Below, piece after piece: positions 32,897 to 41,364 of a DNA stretch of 64,000 bases. This DNA comes from Mesorhizobium sp. M2A.F.Ca.ET.046.03.2.1. GTDB lineage: Bacteria > Pseudomonadota > Alphaproteobacteria > Rhizobiales > Rhizobiaceae. Below the pieces are notes generated by a model. The model worked only from the letters and a program-made list of their open reading frames with translations, searched no databases and was not told the origin of the DNA. Location of the stretch: contig NZ_CP034449.1 in assembly GCF_003952425.1 (NCBI RefSeq), positions 6,870,001-6,934,000 on the forward strand, in the 5' to 3' direction. A program made the translations under genes and the position numbers. Each line of letters starts with the position of its first letter. Within the stretch, counting starts at the first letter, position 1.

Positions 32897-34680
32897 CGCA
32901 CCTCCTGGTCGGGTACGCGCGACGCCGGCACGTCGACCAGGCGCACGCCGCGGTAGACGACGATGCGCCCATCCACCCGCTCGTATTTCTTCTTCATGAT
33001 CAGCCCGAACGCGGTCAGCGAGATCGGCTTGCCGCCCTCGTCGACGGTGAAGTCGACATAGGCCTGGTAGAACTGCTTGGCGGTCAGCTCGGCCGCCGGA
33101 TCGGGCACCACGCAGCGCGCGCAAAAAGCTGATGTGCGGTCCATCTCGTCGCGATACTCCTGCGTCTTCAGCCGCACGGCGTCGGGGATGACAAGCCCCT
33201 CGCGAAGGAAGATCAGCACGCCTTCGATCAGCCAGTTCAGGATGCCCGGATATTCCGGCACGAATTCCGAGACCACCTCCTCGAACTCGCGCTGGTCCGC
33301 CTCGGCGATTATCTTCGACCAGTGGATGACGGCCATGCGCCGCCAGATGCCGTTGTCCGTGCCCGAGATGCGCGGATAGCCGTTGCCCGACATATGGCCG
33401 GTGAAGACCGGCCGGAAATCGAAATAGCCCTCGAACAGGTCGCGCACGGTGAAATGCTCGCCGCCGGTCAGATCCTTGACCAGGTTCTCGCGCAGATCCT
33501 CGCCCTCAGGCAGTTCCTTCACGCGTAGGAAACGCCGGCCATAGAGCCGCGCCATATCGGGATTGGCCGCACCGCCGGCCTTGCCTTCGCCGATGAAGGA
33601 CTCCGAAGGCAGCGTGACCGACACCTCGCCCAGCAGCCGGCAAAGCGTTTCCATGTAGACGGATTTGCCGTTGGCGCCCTTGCCGTAGTGGAAGAACAGC
33701 TTTTGAACCGTCAGCCCGACCAGCCCCAGGCCTGATGCCACCTGCACCATGCGGCGCACGGCGTCGATCGGCAGCTTGTCGCGTACGAACTCGTCCCATT
33801 TCGGGCATGTCGCTTGCGCGTCGTATTCCACCGGCACGCGCTGCGTAATCATGTCCTGGCGTCGATGCCCTTCCACGACTTTCAGCTCGGCATCGGGCAC
33901 TTCGATGAATTCGGGCACGTCCTCGCGATTGTCGTCGGGATCGTCATAGGCAGGATTGCGCACACGCTTGCGGGTACGGCGAAAGCAGAGCGTGTGGCTT
34001 GCCAGCGCAACCTTCAGCGGGTCGGCATTGAACTCGTCGGGGCCGCGCTGGATGTGCGGCGCAGCGCAGGCAAGCATGGCTTCGAGCTTGGCCTTGTTCT
34101 TCGACGACACGGCATGGGTCATTCGCCGGCTGACCCGCCGGGCGACATTCGCCTGCGCGGCTTCCGCCAGCTTCGCCAGCCGCTTCTGCGCGGGCGTCCG
34201 CTCTTCCTCGGCGATCTTGCAGGCCTTCAGCCCGCTCTCGATCGCATGCCGTTCCGCCTCGGTCGGCTCGATGAAATCGACCTCGAGTGCGATGCGGCCG
34301 CCGACATTCTGGGCGATCGCCAAGGCACGGGGCTCGCCAGTCTCGATATCCCAATGCGTACCGGTCCAGACTGCAAAGGCTGCCCGCCTGGCCTTGGATT
34401 GCGCGCGCACTAAAAGGTCCTCGCCGAAATGGGCGAGTAGCCTTTCGGCGTTGTCCGTGTCGGAATGGTCGAGGCCGGCGCAATGGCGCACGATATTGCA
34501 GTCGACCTGGCTCAAATCCTTCGGCGCGGTGCCGGGCTCGCCATCCTCGTCATCACCTGCACCAGTCACGCCATCACCGGAAAGGGGTGCGGGGTCGCCA
34601 TAGGCGGCCGCCTGGCGCTGGGCTTCCTTGAGCACGGCCGCGACCTCGTCGGGCATGCCAGTCTTCTTCTTTTTTGCCAC
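32893..34680 (-). CDS. D5-type / P4-family replicative helicase
   Basis: A 595-aa protein. The D5-N-like region (about 60-280) precedes an SF3-type helicase with Walker A FFHYGKGANGKSVYME (about 328-343), Walker B region RRFLRVKELPEGEDL and a motif C-like stretch (FTGHMSGNGYPRI). A C-terminal part (about 520-595) fits the poxvirus D5-like winged helix. It unwinds the prophage origin and works with the primase directly upstream. The genes are adjacent with no gap. Confidence 0.85.
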   Translation of the reverse strand: MAKKKKTGMPDEVAAVLKEAQRQAAAYGDPAPLSGDGVTGAGDDEDGEPGTAPKDLSQVDCNIVRHCAGLDHSDTDNAERLLAHFGEDLLVRAQSKARRAAFAVWTGTHWDIETGEPRALAIAQNVGGRIALEVDFIEPTEAERHAIESGLKACKIAEEERTPAQKRLAKLAEAAQANVARRVSRRMTHAVSSKNKAKLEAMLACAAPHIQRGPDEFNADPLKVALASHTLCFRRTRKRVRNPAYDDPDDNREDVPEFIEVPDAELKVVEGHRRQDMITQRVPVEYDAQATCPKWDEFVRDKLPIDAVRRMVQVASGLGLVGLTVQKLFFHYGKGANGKSVYMETLCRLLGEVSVTLPSESFIGEGKAGGAANPDMARLYGRRFLRVKELPEGEDLRENLVKDLTGGEHFTVRDLFEGYFDFRPVFTGHMSGNGYPRISGTDNGIWRRMAVIHWSKIIAEADQREFEEVVSEFVPEYPGILNWLIEGVLIFLREGLVIPDAVRLKTQEYRDEMDRTSAFCARCVVPDPAAELTAKQFYQAYVDFTVDEGGKPISLTAFGLIMKKKYERVDGRIVVYRGVRLVDVPASRVPDQEVR

Positions 34681-36015
34681 TCAGGTCCCCGCTTCGGCTT
34701 CCGCCGCCATTTTTGAAAAATCGTAGCCAGAACGCGGCCAGATGATCGGGATCAGCCTCTGCAGCTCACCTTCGGGCCGCTGATGCCGCTTGCGTGCCCG
34801 GGCCATCGCGGCCGCCGTCATCACCCGCTCGGAATCGCCGTCGGCGAGCAGCACGAGCTCGTCGACATGGTCGCCGACCCACATCGCATCGTCCGGCGCT
34901 TGGTCGATCTTTGGTTTCGAGCCCGCGATCATCACCGGGCGCATCACGCCTCTGACGTCGGGTTTCTTCAGCGTCGGGTGCATGAAACGCGACGAGGCCT
35001 CGGCCGGGCCTGACAGGTTGCCGAGATCGCCGGCGGCGAAATAGAAGCTGTCGTCGCGCCAGCCCTCCCATTCGCCGAAGGCGACGCCGTTCTCGATCCC
35101 CTCGCCGCCGACCCAGCGATGCGCTTCCGGATGTCCGGCGATCGGGATCAGCGCGCCCTTCTTCGAGCCGCGCATCTTCTTGGTTGCGAGCTGCTCGTAG
35201 AGGCCGGCGGAGAGATCGTCGGCCGATGGTGCCGGATCGCCGAATGCCCACGGCACGAGCCCGGCTTTCTCCCCTTCCTTGGTCAGCCCATACAGGATCG
35301 GTCGATACTTCGGCGCACGGTCGAGGTCGATCCAGGTGATGTGGCAGCCGATCAGCTCGAAGCCGGGGCCGATGAAGGGCGCTACCATCGCCGGACCGGA
35401 ATAGAGCGCGATCGGAGCGCCGCGCTCGTCCTGGCCGTGCCAGTAGGTGACGTCGGACCCGACGCGCAGCCAGGTGGCATCCGGATAGCCGGCGCAGCGC
35501 CGGCCGAGATAGAAGCGGCCGAACGACAACGATGACGTGCGCAGCGGCGCCAGCGGCCGATAGATGCCGCGCGCCTTGTTGCGTTCCTTCTCGCGGAAAT
35601 CAGCCTGGCTGTCCGCCCGGGTCGCGGCATCGGCTTGGTTCTGCCGCCGGCGCAGCTCGATCCGCGCCAGCCTTTGGTTTCGTTCTTCCGCGCTTTCCTG
35701 TTCCGCCTCGTCGGGTACCGGCTGGCCAAGCACGATCGAGCAGGCTTCGAGGAAATGCGCGCGACGATGCGGATCCAGCCCCTCGCAATGCGCCGCCATG
35801 CCGATGCCGTCATTGCCGCCGACGCCGCCGGCGCGGCAGTTCCATTTGTTCTTGGCGGTGTTGAAGGCGAAGGTGTCGGTGCCGCCACAATGCGGGCATG
35901 GCTGCGGGTGTTCGTGTCGCCTCCCGCTGAACTTCAGACCGAGCCTCTTGGCTGCATCGTCGATCGATACAGCACGGGCGTCTTCGACGAAGAGAGCGAC
36001 TGGATCGTGCATCAT
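34681..36015 (-). CDS. Zinc-finger DNA primase with Toprim domain (P4 type)
   Basis: A 444-aa protein. The zinc finger (CPHCGGTDTFAFNTAKNKWNC split by short gaps, about 40-60) is of the P4/T7 primase type. The Toprim-like domain follows in the second half (LIPIAGHPEAHRWVGGEGIEN; DELVLLADGDSE at about 393-404, with the acidic DGD). A charged coiled coil joins them (about 105-150). It makes primers for prophage replication together with the downstream helicase. Confidence 0.8.
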   Translation of the reverse strand: MMHDPVALFVEDARAVSIDDAAKRLGLKFSGRRHEHPQPCPHCGGTDTFAFNTAKNKWNCRAGGVGGNDGIGMAAHCEGLDPHRRAHFLEACSIVLGQPVPDEAEQESAEERNQRLARIELRRRQNQADAATRADSQADFREKERNKARGIYRPLAPLRTSSLSFGRFYLGRRCAGYPDATWLRVGSDVTYWHGQDERGAPIALYSGPAMVAPFIGPGFELIGCHITWIDLDRAPKYRPILYGLTKEGEKAGLVPWAFGDPAPSADDLSAGLYEQLATKKMRGSKKGALIPIAGHPEAHRWVGGEGIENGVAFGEWEGWRDDSFYFAAGDLGNLSGPAEASSRFMHPTLKKPDVRGVMRPVMIAGSKPKIDQAPDDAMWVGDHVDELVLLADGDSERVMTAAAMARARKRHQRPEGELQRLIPIIWPRSGYDFSKMAAEAEAGT

Positions 36016-36152
36016 TTCCGCCCCCGTTCTGGGAACGTCTTGACGCTATCGGCCGCCATCCCGATATCTTCCTCACAGCGCCGCGGGCGCCCTTCGACAA
36101 CTCGGGAATTTTTGCTCTCTGGCCGCCTTGAAGCGGCCGGGCGGAGGAAGCT

Positions 36153-36434
36153 ATGGCTGACCGCTTTGACCCACCGCTTCTGGTGGACGATGAATTCGGG
36201 CCTAGAGAAATCTGCTGCGCGATGGACGCGATCGAATTTCTTGAGGAATGGCCGATTCAACGCCGTTGCAAGCTGCACCGTTGCGCTACCGAAGCGTGTT
36301 GCGCTGCCTATGACGGACGCACATCTGTTGGTGATGCCAGAGCTGCCTTCGAAAGCTGGGCGAGGATGGCGCATATCGCGGTAACGCGACAACTCGAGGC
36401 CGTCCGGAAAGGTGGGATCTTCGAGATCTGCTGA
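36153..36434 (+). CDS. DUF982 protein, cargo gene
   Basis: A 93-aa protein with the DUF982 pattern FxxPLLV, AIEFLEEWP, H..A..AC.AAYDG and ARAAFESWARMA. DUF982 proteins are small and abundant in rhizobia, with unknown role. It has a good GGAGGAA site six bases before ATG 36153. It lies on the plus strand within the minus-strand early operon, so it probably has its own promoter and is expressed in the lysogen. Confidence 0.75.
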   Translation: MADRFDPPLLVDDEFGPREICCAMDAIEFLEEWPIQRRCKLHRCATEACCAAYDGRTSVGDARAAFESWARMAHIAVTRQLEAVRKGGIFEIC

Positions 36435-36459
36435 GCGGATCAAAGCAGCGTCTCCTCGA

Positions 36460-36693
36460 TCATCTCGGATCCTGACCGATCCCCTCGCCGCCGCGCACGA
36501 ACACCCGTTGATCGCTCAACAACCCTCGCACCTGTTGCGCGGACAGGCCCAGCCGAGCCGTTACCTGGCCCATGCTCTGACCCATCTCGAACAGCAGCCG
36601 AACGCCCTCGGCCTGCATGGGCAGCGCCAGGCGGAACAGCTTGCGCGGGCAGATGCCCTCCGGCCTGCCAAAGATTGCTGGCATCTCAGACAT
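36460..36693 (-). CDS. Small HTH-like early protein
   Basis: A 77-aa protein. The C-terminal part (RLLFEMGQSMGQVTARLGLSAQQVRGLL in pieces) has a helix-turn-helix pattern. It overlaps the preceding gene by 8 bases. It is probably an early regulator or replication accessory. Confidence 0.55.
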   Translation of the reverse strand: MSEMPAIFGRPEGICPRKLFRLALPMQAEGVRLLFEMGQSMGQVTARLGLSAQQVRGLLSDQRVFVRGGEGIGQDPR

Positions 36694-36982
36694 CGACCGA
36701 CCTTTCCGTTTCAGTGCTCTTCCCGTGAAACATTTCGGCAATCTCCGGCCTCGGCACGGCCGGTGGCGGCAGGTAGAAGGCGCGGAAGGAAAGCCTCAGC
36801 CAGTCGCACACGGCGATGACCTTGGGCGCCGAGGCAGTCTGGCCATTGCAGATCCGGGAAAGGTCGGGGGCGCTTACCCCGATGTCGGCCGCGCAGGCAC
36901 GCCAGCCGCGGCCGTCTTCATTGAGTTTCGCCCGCAACAGCTTGCCCAATTCGCGATAGTCATAGGCAGCGAGCCTGACCAT
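36686..36982 (-). CDS. HTH regulator, 98 aa
   Basis: ATG 36982 (MVRLAAYDYRELGKLLRAKL). An XRE-like helix-turn-helix lies at about 27-65 (WRACAADIGVSAPDLSRICNGQ, then APKVIAVCDWLRLSF). It is the third gene after the Cro-like gene and overlaps its neighbour by 23 bases. It may act like a CII- or Cro-type regulator. Confidence 0.65.
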   Translation of the reverse strand: MVRLAAYDYRELGKLLRAKLNEDGRGWRACAADIGVSAPDLSRICNGQTASAPKVIAVCDWLRLSFRAFYLPPPAVPRPEIAEMFHGKSTETERSVDV

Positions 36983-37250
36983 GCCTGACCTCCTTTTTGA
37001 GAAACAGCGCCGGCTCCTCGCCGATCCAGGCGCAGAGCGCGAGAAACTCGTCGGCGCCCGGATCGCGGCCGCGCGCCGCGCGAAACACTGCGTCGACCTC
37101 GACATCGGCTTCCCGCGCCACCCGCGTCGGCGACTTGCCGCGATGGATGCGCCGCGCTTCCAGGAAAAGCGCGAAGAGCGTGAAATCGACTGGCGCATTC
37201 CGGCTTTCCCGGCCATTTGCCGGCACTTTGATCGAGGAGGCGCGGCTCAT
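36960..37250 (-). CDS. HTH-like early protein, 96 aa
   Basis: ATG 37250 overlaps the Cro-like gene stop (ATGA). Helical, XRE-like pattern in FALFLEARRIHRGKSPTRVAREADV and AVFRAARGRDPGADEFLALCAWI (pieces). It is one of three small DNA-binding-like proteins in a row, as in early operons of temperate phages. Confidence 0.6.
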   Translation of the reverse strand: MSRASSIKVPANGRESRNAPVDFTLFALFLEARRIHRGKSPTRVAREADVEVDAVFRAARGRDPGADEFLALCAWIGEEPALFLKKEVRHGQARCL

Positions 37251-37495
37251 CGCGGCGCCTCCTCGCCGCTGCCGGTCCCGGCTTGGGAGGATGCGGGACC
37301 GGCAAGGATATCGGGACCGAACAGGTCGGGCCGCTGTGCATGGCGCGAGATGCCGGTGGCGCGCTCGATGTCGAGCACGCGTTCGGCCGGCACCCGCTTC
37401 CACGAGTAGAAGGCCTGGTGGCGGATACCCAGATGCGAGGCGAGCGCGCCCAATCCGCCAACCTTGGCGGCTGCGATTCTGACGATTTCGATCAT
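37247..37495 (-). CDS. Cro-like / YdaS-type regulator
   Basis: An 82-aa protein: MIEIVRIAAAKVGGLGALASHLGIRHQAFYSW (in pieces) is the YdaS/Cro helix-turn-helix, with a Pro/Gly-rich tail. It is transcribed divergently from the CI-like repressor. The predicted -10 box ends only 6 bases before ATG 37495, so its mRNA would be leaderless. It probably represses cI and starts the lytic programme. Confidence 0.75.
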   Translation of the reverse strand: MIEIVRIAAAKVGGLGALASHLGIRHQAFYSWKRVPAERVLDIERATGISRHAQRPDLFGPDILAGPASSQAGTGSGEEAPR

Positions 37496-37501
37496 GGCAT
37501 C

Positions 37502-37531
37502 ATGGTAGGTATTACCTACCTACTATGTCAA
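37502..37531 (-). promoter_or_regulatory. Early rightward promoter with operator (PR/OR equivalent)
   Basis: Minus strand: TTGACA (37531-37526), an 18-base spacer and TACCAT (37507-37502). The spacer and -10 overlap a perfect dyad GGTAGGT-AAT-ACCTACC, with another GTAGG half-unit in front. The same arrangement occurs at 53040-53069. Confidence 0.8.
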
Positions 37532-37542
37532 CAGGCATTCGC

Positions 37543-37570
37543 TTGCAAAAAAGTAAGCAATAATTACTAT
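37543..37570 (+). promoter_or_regulatory. Repressor promoter (PRM equivalent)
   Basis: TTGCAA (37543-37548), a 16-base spacer and TACTAT (37565-37570). ATG 37579 lies 9 bases after the -10 box, so the repressor mRNA would be leaderless or nearly so, like lambda cI from PRM. Confidence 0.55.
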
Positions 37571-37578
37571 GCTGCGGC

Positions 37579-38283
37579 ATGATCGCGACGACACGCACCG
37601 ACTCGACGTCCCTCGGCCAGCGCCTGCGCCAGGCGCGGGAGGCTGCCGGCCTGACGCAGAACGACATCGCCGGTCACTTTGGCATCAAGCGTGTCTCGGT
37701 CACGCAATGGGAGGCGGACACCACCCGCCCCGATATGGAGCGCCTGCCCGAGCTTGCCGGGCTGCTCAAGACCGATGTCGCCTGGCTTCTCGACGCCTCG
37801 GGCGCGGCACCCGTGCCGATCGTTCGCGAGCCGAAGCCAAGAGCCTCGCGCACGCCGATCATCCCCGGCGACGAGCTGGTCGGCGGCCGCGACCTGCCGA
37901 TCTACGCTGCCGCGATGGGCGGCGAAGGCCATATGATCGTCACCTTCGAGGCGATCGACTGGGTGAAGCGCCCGGCGGTGCTGCAGAATGTTCGCGGCGG
38001 CTACGGCATCCTGGTGCGCGGCGAATCCATGATCCCTGCCTATTGGCCCGGCGACACCGCGCTGGTGAACCCGCATCTGCAGCCTGCGCGGGATTCCGAC
38101 GCCGTGTTTTTCCACACCCCGCCGAAGGAGCGAGGGGACGAGGAAGCGATCATCAAGCGCCTGGTCGGCATGAACGACCGCGAATGGACGCTGGAGCAAT
38201 ATCGGCCGGCGAAGACGTTTACGGAGAGCCGGGTTGATTGGCCGATTTGCCACCGGGTGGTGGGGAAGTATAACGCGCGATAG
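37579..38283 (+). CDS. CI/LexA-like phage repressor (XRE + S24 peptidase)
   Basis: A 234-aa protein. The XRE domain is at about 12-65 (LRQAREAAGLTQNDIAGHFG; RVSVTQWEAD). The S24 self-cleavage domain is at about 105-225, with nucleophile Ser150 in VRGESMIP and Lys193 in AIIKRLVG. The likely cleavage region is near AAAMGGEG (110-117). It should hold the prophage silent by binding GGTAGGT-N3-ACCTACC at PR and at the 53-kb promoter, and respond to DNA damage through RecA. It is convergent with the downstream TrlF-type gene. Confidence 0.85.
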   Translation: MIATTRTDSTSLGQRLRQAREAAGLTQNDIAGHFGIKRVSVTQWEADTTRPDMERLPELAGLLKTDVAWLLDASGAAPVPIVREPKPRASRTPIIPGDELVGGRDLPIYAAAMGGEGHMIVTFEAIDWVKRPAVLQNVRGGYGILVRGESMIPAYWPGDTALVNPHLQPARDSDAVFFHTPPKERGDEEAIIKRLVGMNDREWTLEQYRPAKTFTESRVDWPICHRVVGKYNAR

Positions 38284-38383
38284 CGGCGGATCAGGCCGCC
38301 TGAGCATCCAAACTGAGCTCCTAATCCGGCCGAGGATCAAGTCCGTGGGCTGCTCCGTCGCTGTTGACTTGGATCCTCCTCGG

Positions 38384-41329
38384 CTAACGAGCTAATGTAA
38401 TTCGAAGGCGTTTCGCTCGATCTCTAAAGGCTCGCTCCCCTCCTTCGAGGACGTCAGTGACAAAGCGGCGAGCCTCTTCTTGGTCGAGGCTTCCAGAACG
38501 ATAGGTAATAGGGGGAAGACCTCGTCCATTTGATGTCCCAACCTCTGCCAGAATGACTTGATCTGCATCGGTGTTCACAACGAGGTTGGCGTTGTGCGTC
38601 ACCATAATCACTTGCCTCCTAAGCTTGGCTTTTTGAAATAAAGGTACCAACTCCTGGTAAACCGATTGGGGGTCTAGATTCTCCTCGGGCTGATCGATTA
38701 TCAGCGGGCGAGAGTCCCCGTCGTCGAGGGCGAGATACAGCAGCACCAGAACGATACCTCGGGTGCCCGGCGATAGCTTTTGAATGTCGATGCCATCGTA
38801 CCGAATGGCGTACTCAATTCCTATGTGCTGCGTGCTGTAAAGCCATTGTGCGAAGCGGCGGGACCATGGGCGATAGGCGGCCGGATCCGCACGCGACGGC
38901 CCCCGGTCCAGCAACTCCGTTTCGAATTGCGCTCGGAACTTCGCCATGGCCTGGGCTATGTCTTTTGCGTCGCCAGTCTCCCAGACGGGCTTGAGCTGCC
39001 TGGTGGCTTCCTGCTCAAGAGTGCCGCGACCTCTAAATGGCCCCCCTCGAACGTCAAAGAGGTCCTTCTCACCCTTCGCTGCCCAGCCCGCGGCGTCCGC
39101 CTTGCGCTCGACCACAAACGTTATTTTGCCAAGGCTGCCGCCTTCGCTCTGAAGACGTTTGGTAATCGGAGCATACAAGTCCCGCAGCACTTTCTCCTCG
39201 TTGAGAATTGCTTTGAACACCTGCTCGTAGCCGCCCTCGCGATCCTTGACGAGCTTAGCCGCACGGCCACCAGCTTCCCTGCAGTCAGCAAGTCGTTCCT
39301 TTGACTGAGCCAAGGTGGTTTTCTCTTCGCCGATGCGCTTGTTCAGGGCCTGTAGGCGTTTGGCTACTGCCTCATCCTGCAGGAGAATACCTCCCAGACG
39401 CTCAATTTCAGCTTCCAGCACTGCCAACGGCAACTTTTCTAACTTTGCGTCGGCGCCGATGAAACTCCCGTCGTGTACCGGACTCTGCGGCTTCTTGCCC
39501 TTCCATGCCGCGAGGTTCGTCTCGGCCGTTGCAGTTTGGTCGCGGATTGACTTGTCAACGTCGCCCGAGAAGGTAAGCAGAAAAAGCTGCCATTCGTCCT
39601 CCTTGAATCCTGCCGGGCGGTTCCGCTCCTTTAAGTCACGTAGCCCGTCGGGCGCCTGGTTCTTGCGAATGTCCGCAACCTCCACACCAAGTGCGGCAAT
39701 GGCCGCTAGGCGACTAGAGAAGTGTCTGATGTAGCCGCGCACCGTCTCGGCGGCAGCTGTGAGTTCGTGTAAACGTTCGCCGGTCTTGCTAGCCACCTTT
39801 GGGATTAGCGCATCGCGGTCCCTGACCAATCCGGCGATCAGCTTTTCCTTGCCTGAGATTTGTTCATCCAGCCCCGCTACCTGCCGGGATTTCTCTAGCT
39901 CAATCCCAATTTGATCCGACACGCTGGCCAAGTTTATTTCTTCTTGTCGCCGCGCTTGCCGATACACGCCGGCGCGGAGATCAAGCAGCTCCCGAAAGTC
40001 CGCAGCGCCATCGCGATCGATCGCCGGATGTGCCTCAAAGATCACTCGTTCGATCTCCGAAATTAGGCGCGGCATCCCGCGAATTGAGCATAGATCTTCA
40101 ACGAACTGCTGCGAGAGGTATCTTGCCCGTTCATAGGAATCAGCATCGCGCTTGAACGGGTCAGCAAGGTCCCGCGTCGTGGTCTCGTGTGCATCCTGCC
40201 ATGCGACCGTCACTTTGGCGCCGGAAAGGAGTTCCTGTGCCCGACCTAAGAAGGAGTTATCATCGTAGGCGGTGTAGCAGTCGCAGCCGGTTGCTATCAC
40301 ATCTGCAAGAGCAGTTTTCCCGGAGCCTCTGGCTCCAATGATCGCTACCAGCCCCGGATTCAACCTGACGACGGAAGTCTGAGCCCAGGGAGCGTTGCTG
40401 ATCGTCACGGTATCTATGACCATCGATGGGCTAGCTCCGGACGGCGGCACTTGCCCCACGTATGCCCGCTCAGGATCGATCAGAGCCTGGTGCAGAGTGT
40501 CGAATGATGGCTTGCCCTTGAGCCAGCAAAGGCGGTTGAGGTCAGGCTTCCCCACTCGAGCAATTTCGTGTGCATCGCATCCCCACAGGCATGGCTTCAG
40601 CGCCCCGTAAAATTCGATTATACTTTCCGATGATTCCTTTCCGCGGCCCAGCCAGAATTCTCGGTCGATCGGGTTGGCGGAAAAAATAACATGGGCCGCG
40701 CGCTGAATACCCTCTCGAACGGTCGCGTCGGCCGCTTCTCTTATGCCGGATGAGCCATCGGCTCCCCCAGCCACTGCGACGATCACATTTCGCTGGACCC
40801 AGTCCATGTCGCGGTAGACGTCCATTAGTTGATTGAGGTTCGCCTTGAACTGACCAATTCCGTGCGAGAGCGCGATGCTGTCGTCTTTAATGTTTTGGTC
40901 AACGGCCCGGCCGAGGCGAATGAGATCTTCCGGTGTGCAAGCGTAGGTGTCTTTGCCGGCCCGCCGAAATTCAATGCGTTGCAAAAAGCGATTTAGCTCG
41001 CCGATGTGATTGGGGTCCTCTGGACTGACGAGCAGGTGTAGATTTACGAAGTTACCTCTGACCGTCGCCACGTCCAGCCGCAGTTCGACGTTTGGGAAAA
41101 TCAGGTCCACACCTTTCAAGCGCCCCGCGGCTTTTTCAGCCATTACACGTTGATAGGTAGTTGTTACTCCGTAGTCAGTAATGCCGAGGGCCTGTATCGC
41201 GGGAGTAGCGTTCTCTATCGCCGCAATGTAACCGTCCCAATCGCCCCCGTATCGATCCTCTCTCAGAGTGCCAGGGGCGTGGATATGAGGATCCCATCTG
41301 TGCCATTCGGCGCCGCGATCGAAACTCAT
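38384..41329 (-). CDS. TrlF-type PHP-domain / AAA (SMC-like) ATPase
   Basis: A 981-aa protein. The N-terminal PHP domain has WDPHIHAPG (metal HxH at about 15-17), ITDYG, FPNVELRLD and LWGCDAHEI. The ATPase has Walker A IIGARGSGKT (about 325-335), a long coiled coil (about 430-720), ABC signature LSPGTRG (about 850), Walker B LIIDQPEENLDP (about 875-886) and switch VTHNANLV. The plan is typical of the TrlF family. Similar PHP- or nuclease-coupled ABC ATPases occur in defence islands, so a DNA-targeting defence role is likely but not proven. It lies next to the repressor. Start has an AAAGGAG site. Confidence 0.8.
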   Translation of the reverse strand: MSFDRGAEWHRWDPHIHAPGTLREDRYGGDWDGYIAAIENATPAIQALGITDYGVTTTYQRVMAEKAAGRLKGVDLIFPNVELRLDVATVRGNFVNLHLLVSPEDPNHIGELNRFLQRIEFRRAGKDTYACTPEDLIRLGRAVDQNIKDDSIALSHGIGQFKANLNQLMDVYRDMDWVQRNVIVAVAGGADGSSGIREAADATVREGIQRAAHVIFSANPIDREFWLGRGKESSESIIEFYGALKPCLWGCDAHEIARVGKPDLNRLCWLKGKPSFDTLHQALIDPERAYVGQVPPSGASPSMVIDTVTISNAPWAQTSVVRLNPGLVAIIGARGSGKTALADVIATGCDCYTAYDDNSFLGRAQELLSGAKVTVAWQDAHETTTRDLADPFKRDADSYERARYLSQQFVEDLCSIRGMPRLISEIERVIFEAHPAIDRDGAADFRELLDLRAGVYRQARRQEEINLASVSDQIGIELEKSRQVAGLDEQISGKEKLIAGLVRDRDALIPKVASKTGERLHELTAAAETVRGYIRHFSSRLAAIAALGVEVADIRKNQAPDGLRDLKERNRPAGFKEDEWQLFLLTFSGDVDKSIRDQTATAETNLAAWKGKKPQSPVHDGSFIGADAKLEKLPLAVLEAEIERLGGILLQDEAVAKRLQALNKRIGEEKTTLAQSKERLADCREAGGRAAKLVKDREGGYEQVFKAILNEEKVLRDLYAPITKRLQSEGGSLGKITFVVERKADAAGWAAKGEKDLFDVRGGPFRGRGTLEQEATRQLKPVWETGDAKDIAQAMAKFRAQFETELLDRGPSRADPAAYRPWSRRFAQWLYSTQHIGIEYAIRYDGIDIQKLSPGTRGIVLVLLYLALDDGDSRPLIIDQPEENLDPQSVYQELVPLFQKAKLRRQVIMVTHNANLVVNTDADQVILAEVGTSNGRGLPPITYRSGSLDQEEARRFVTDVLEGGERAFRDRAKRLRITLAR

Positions 41330-41364
41330 ACATTCTCCTTTGTTGAAAATCGAAACGCTGGAAG

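Noticed and set aside
38284..38383. Strong terminator between repressor and TrlF-type gene
   Set aside because: Imperfect inverted sequences (CCGAGGATC region and its partner) exist but the stem has gaps and no T-run, so it is not called.
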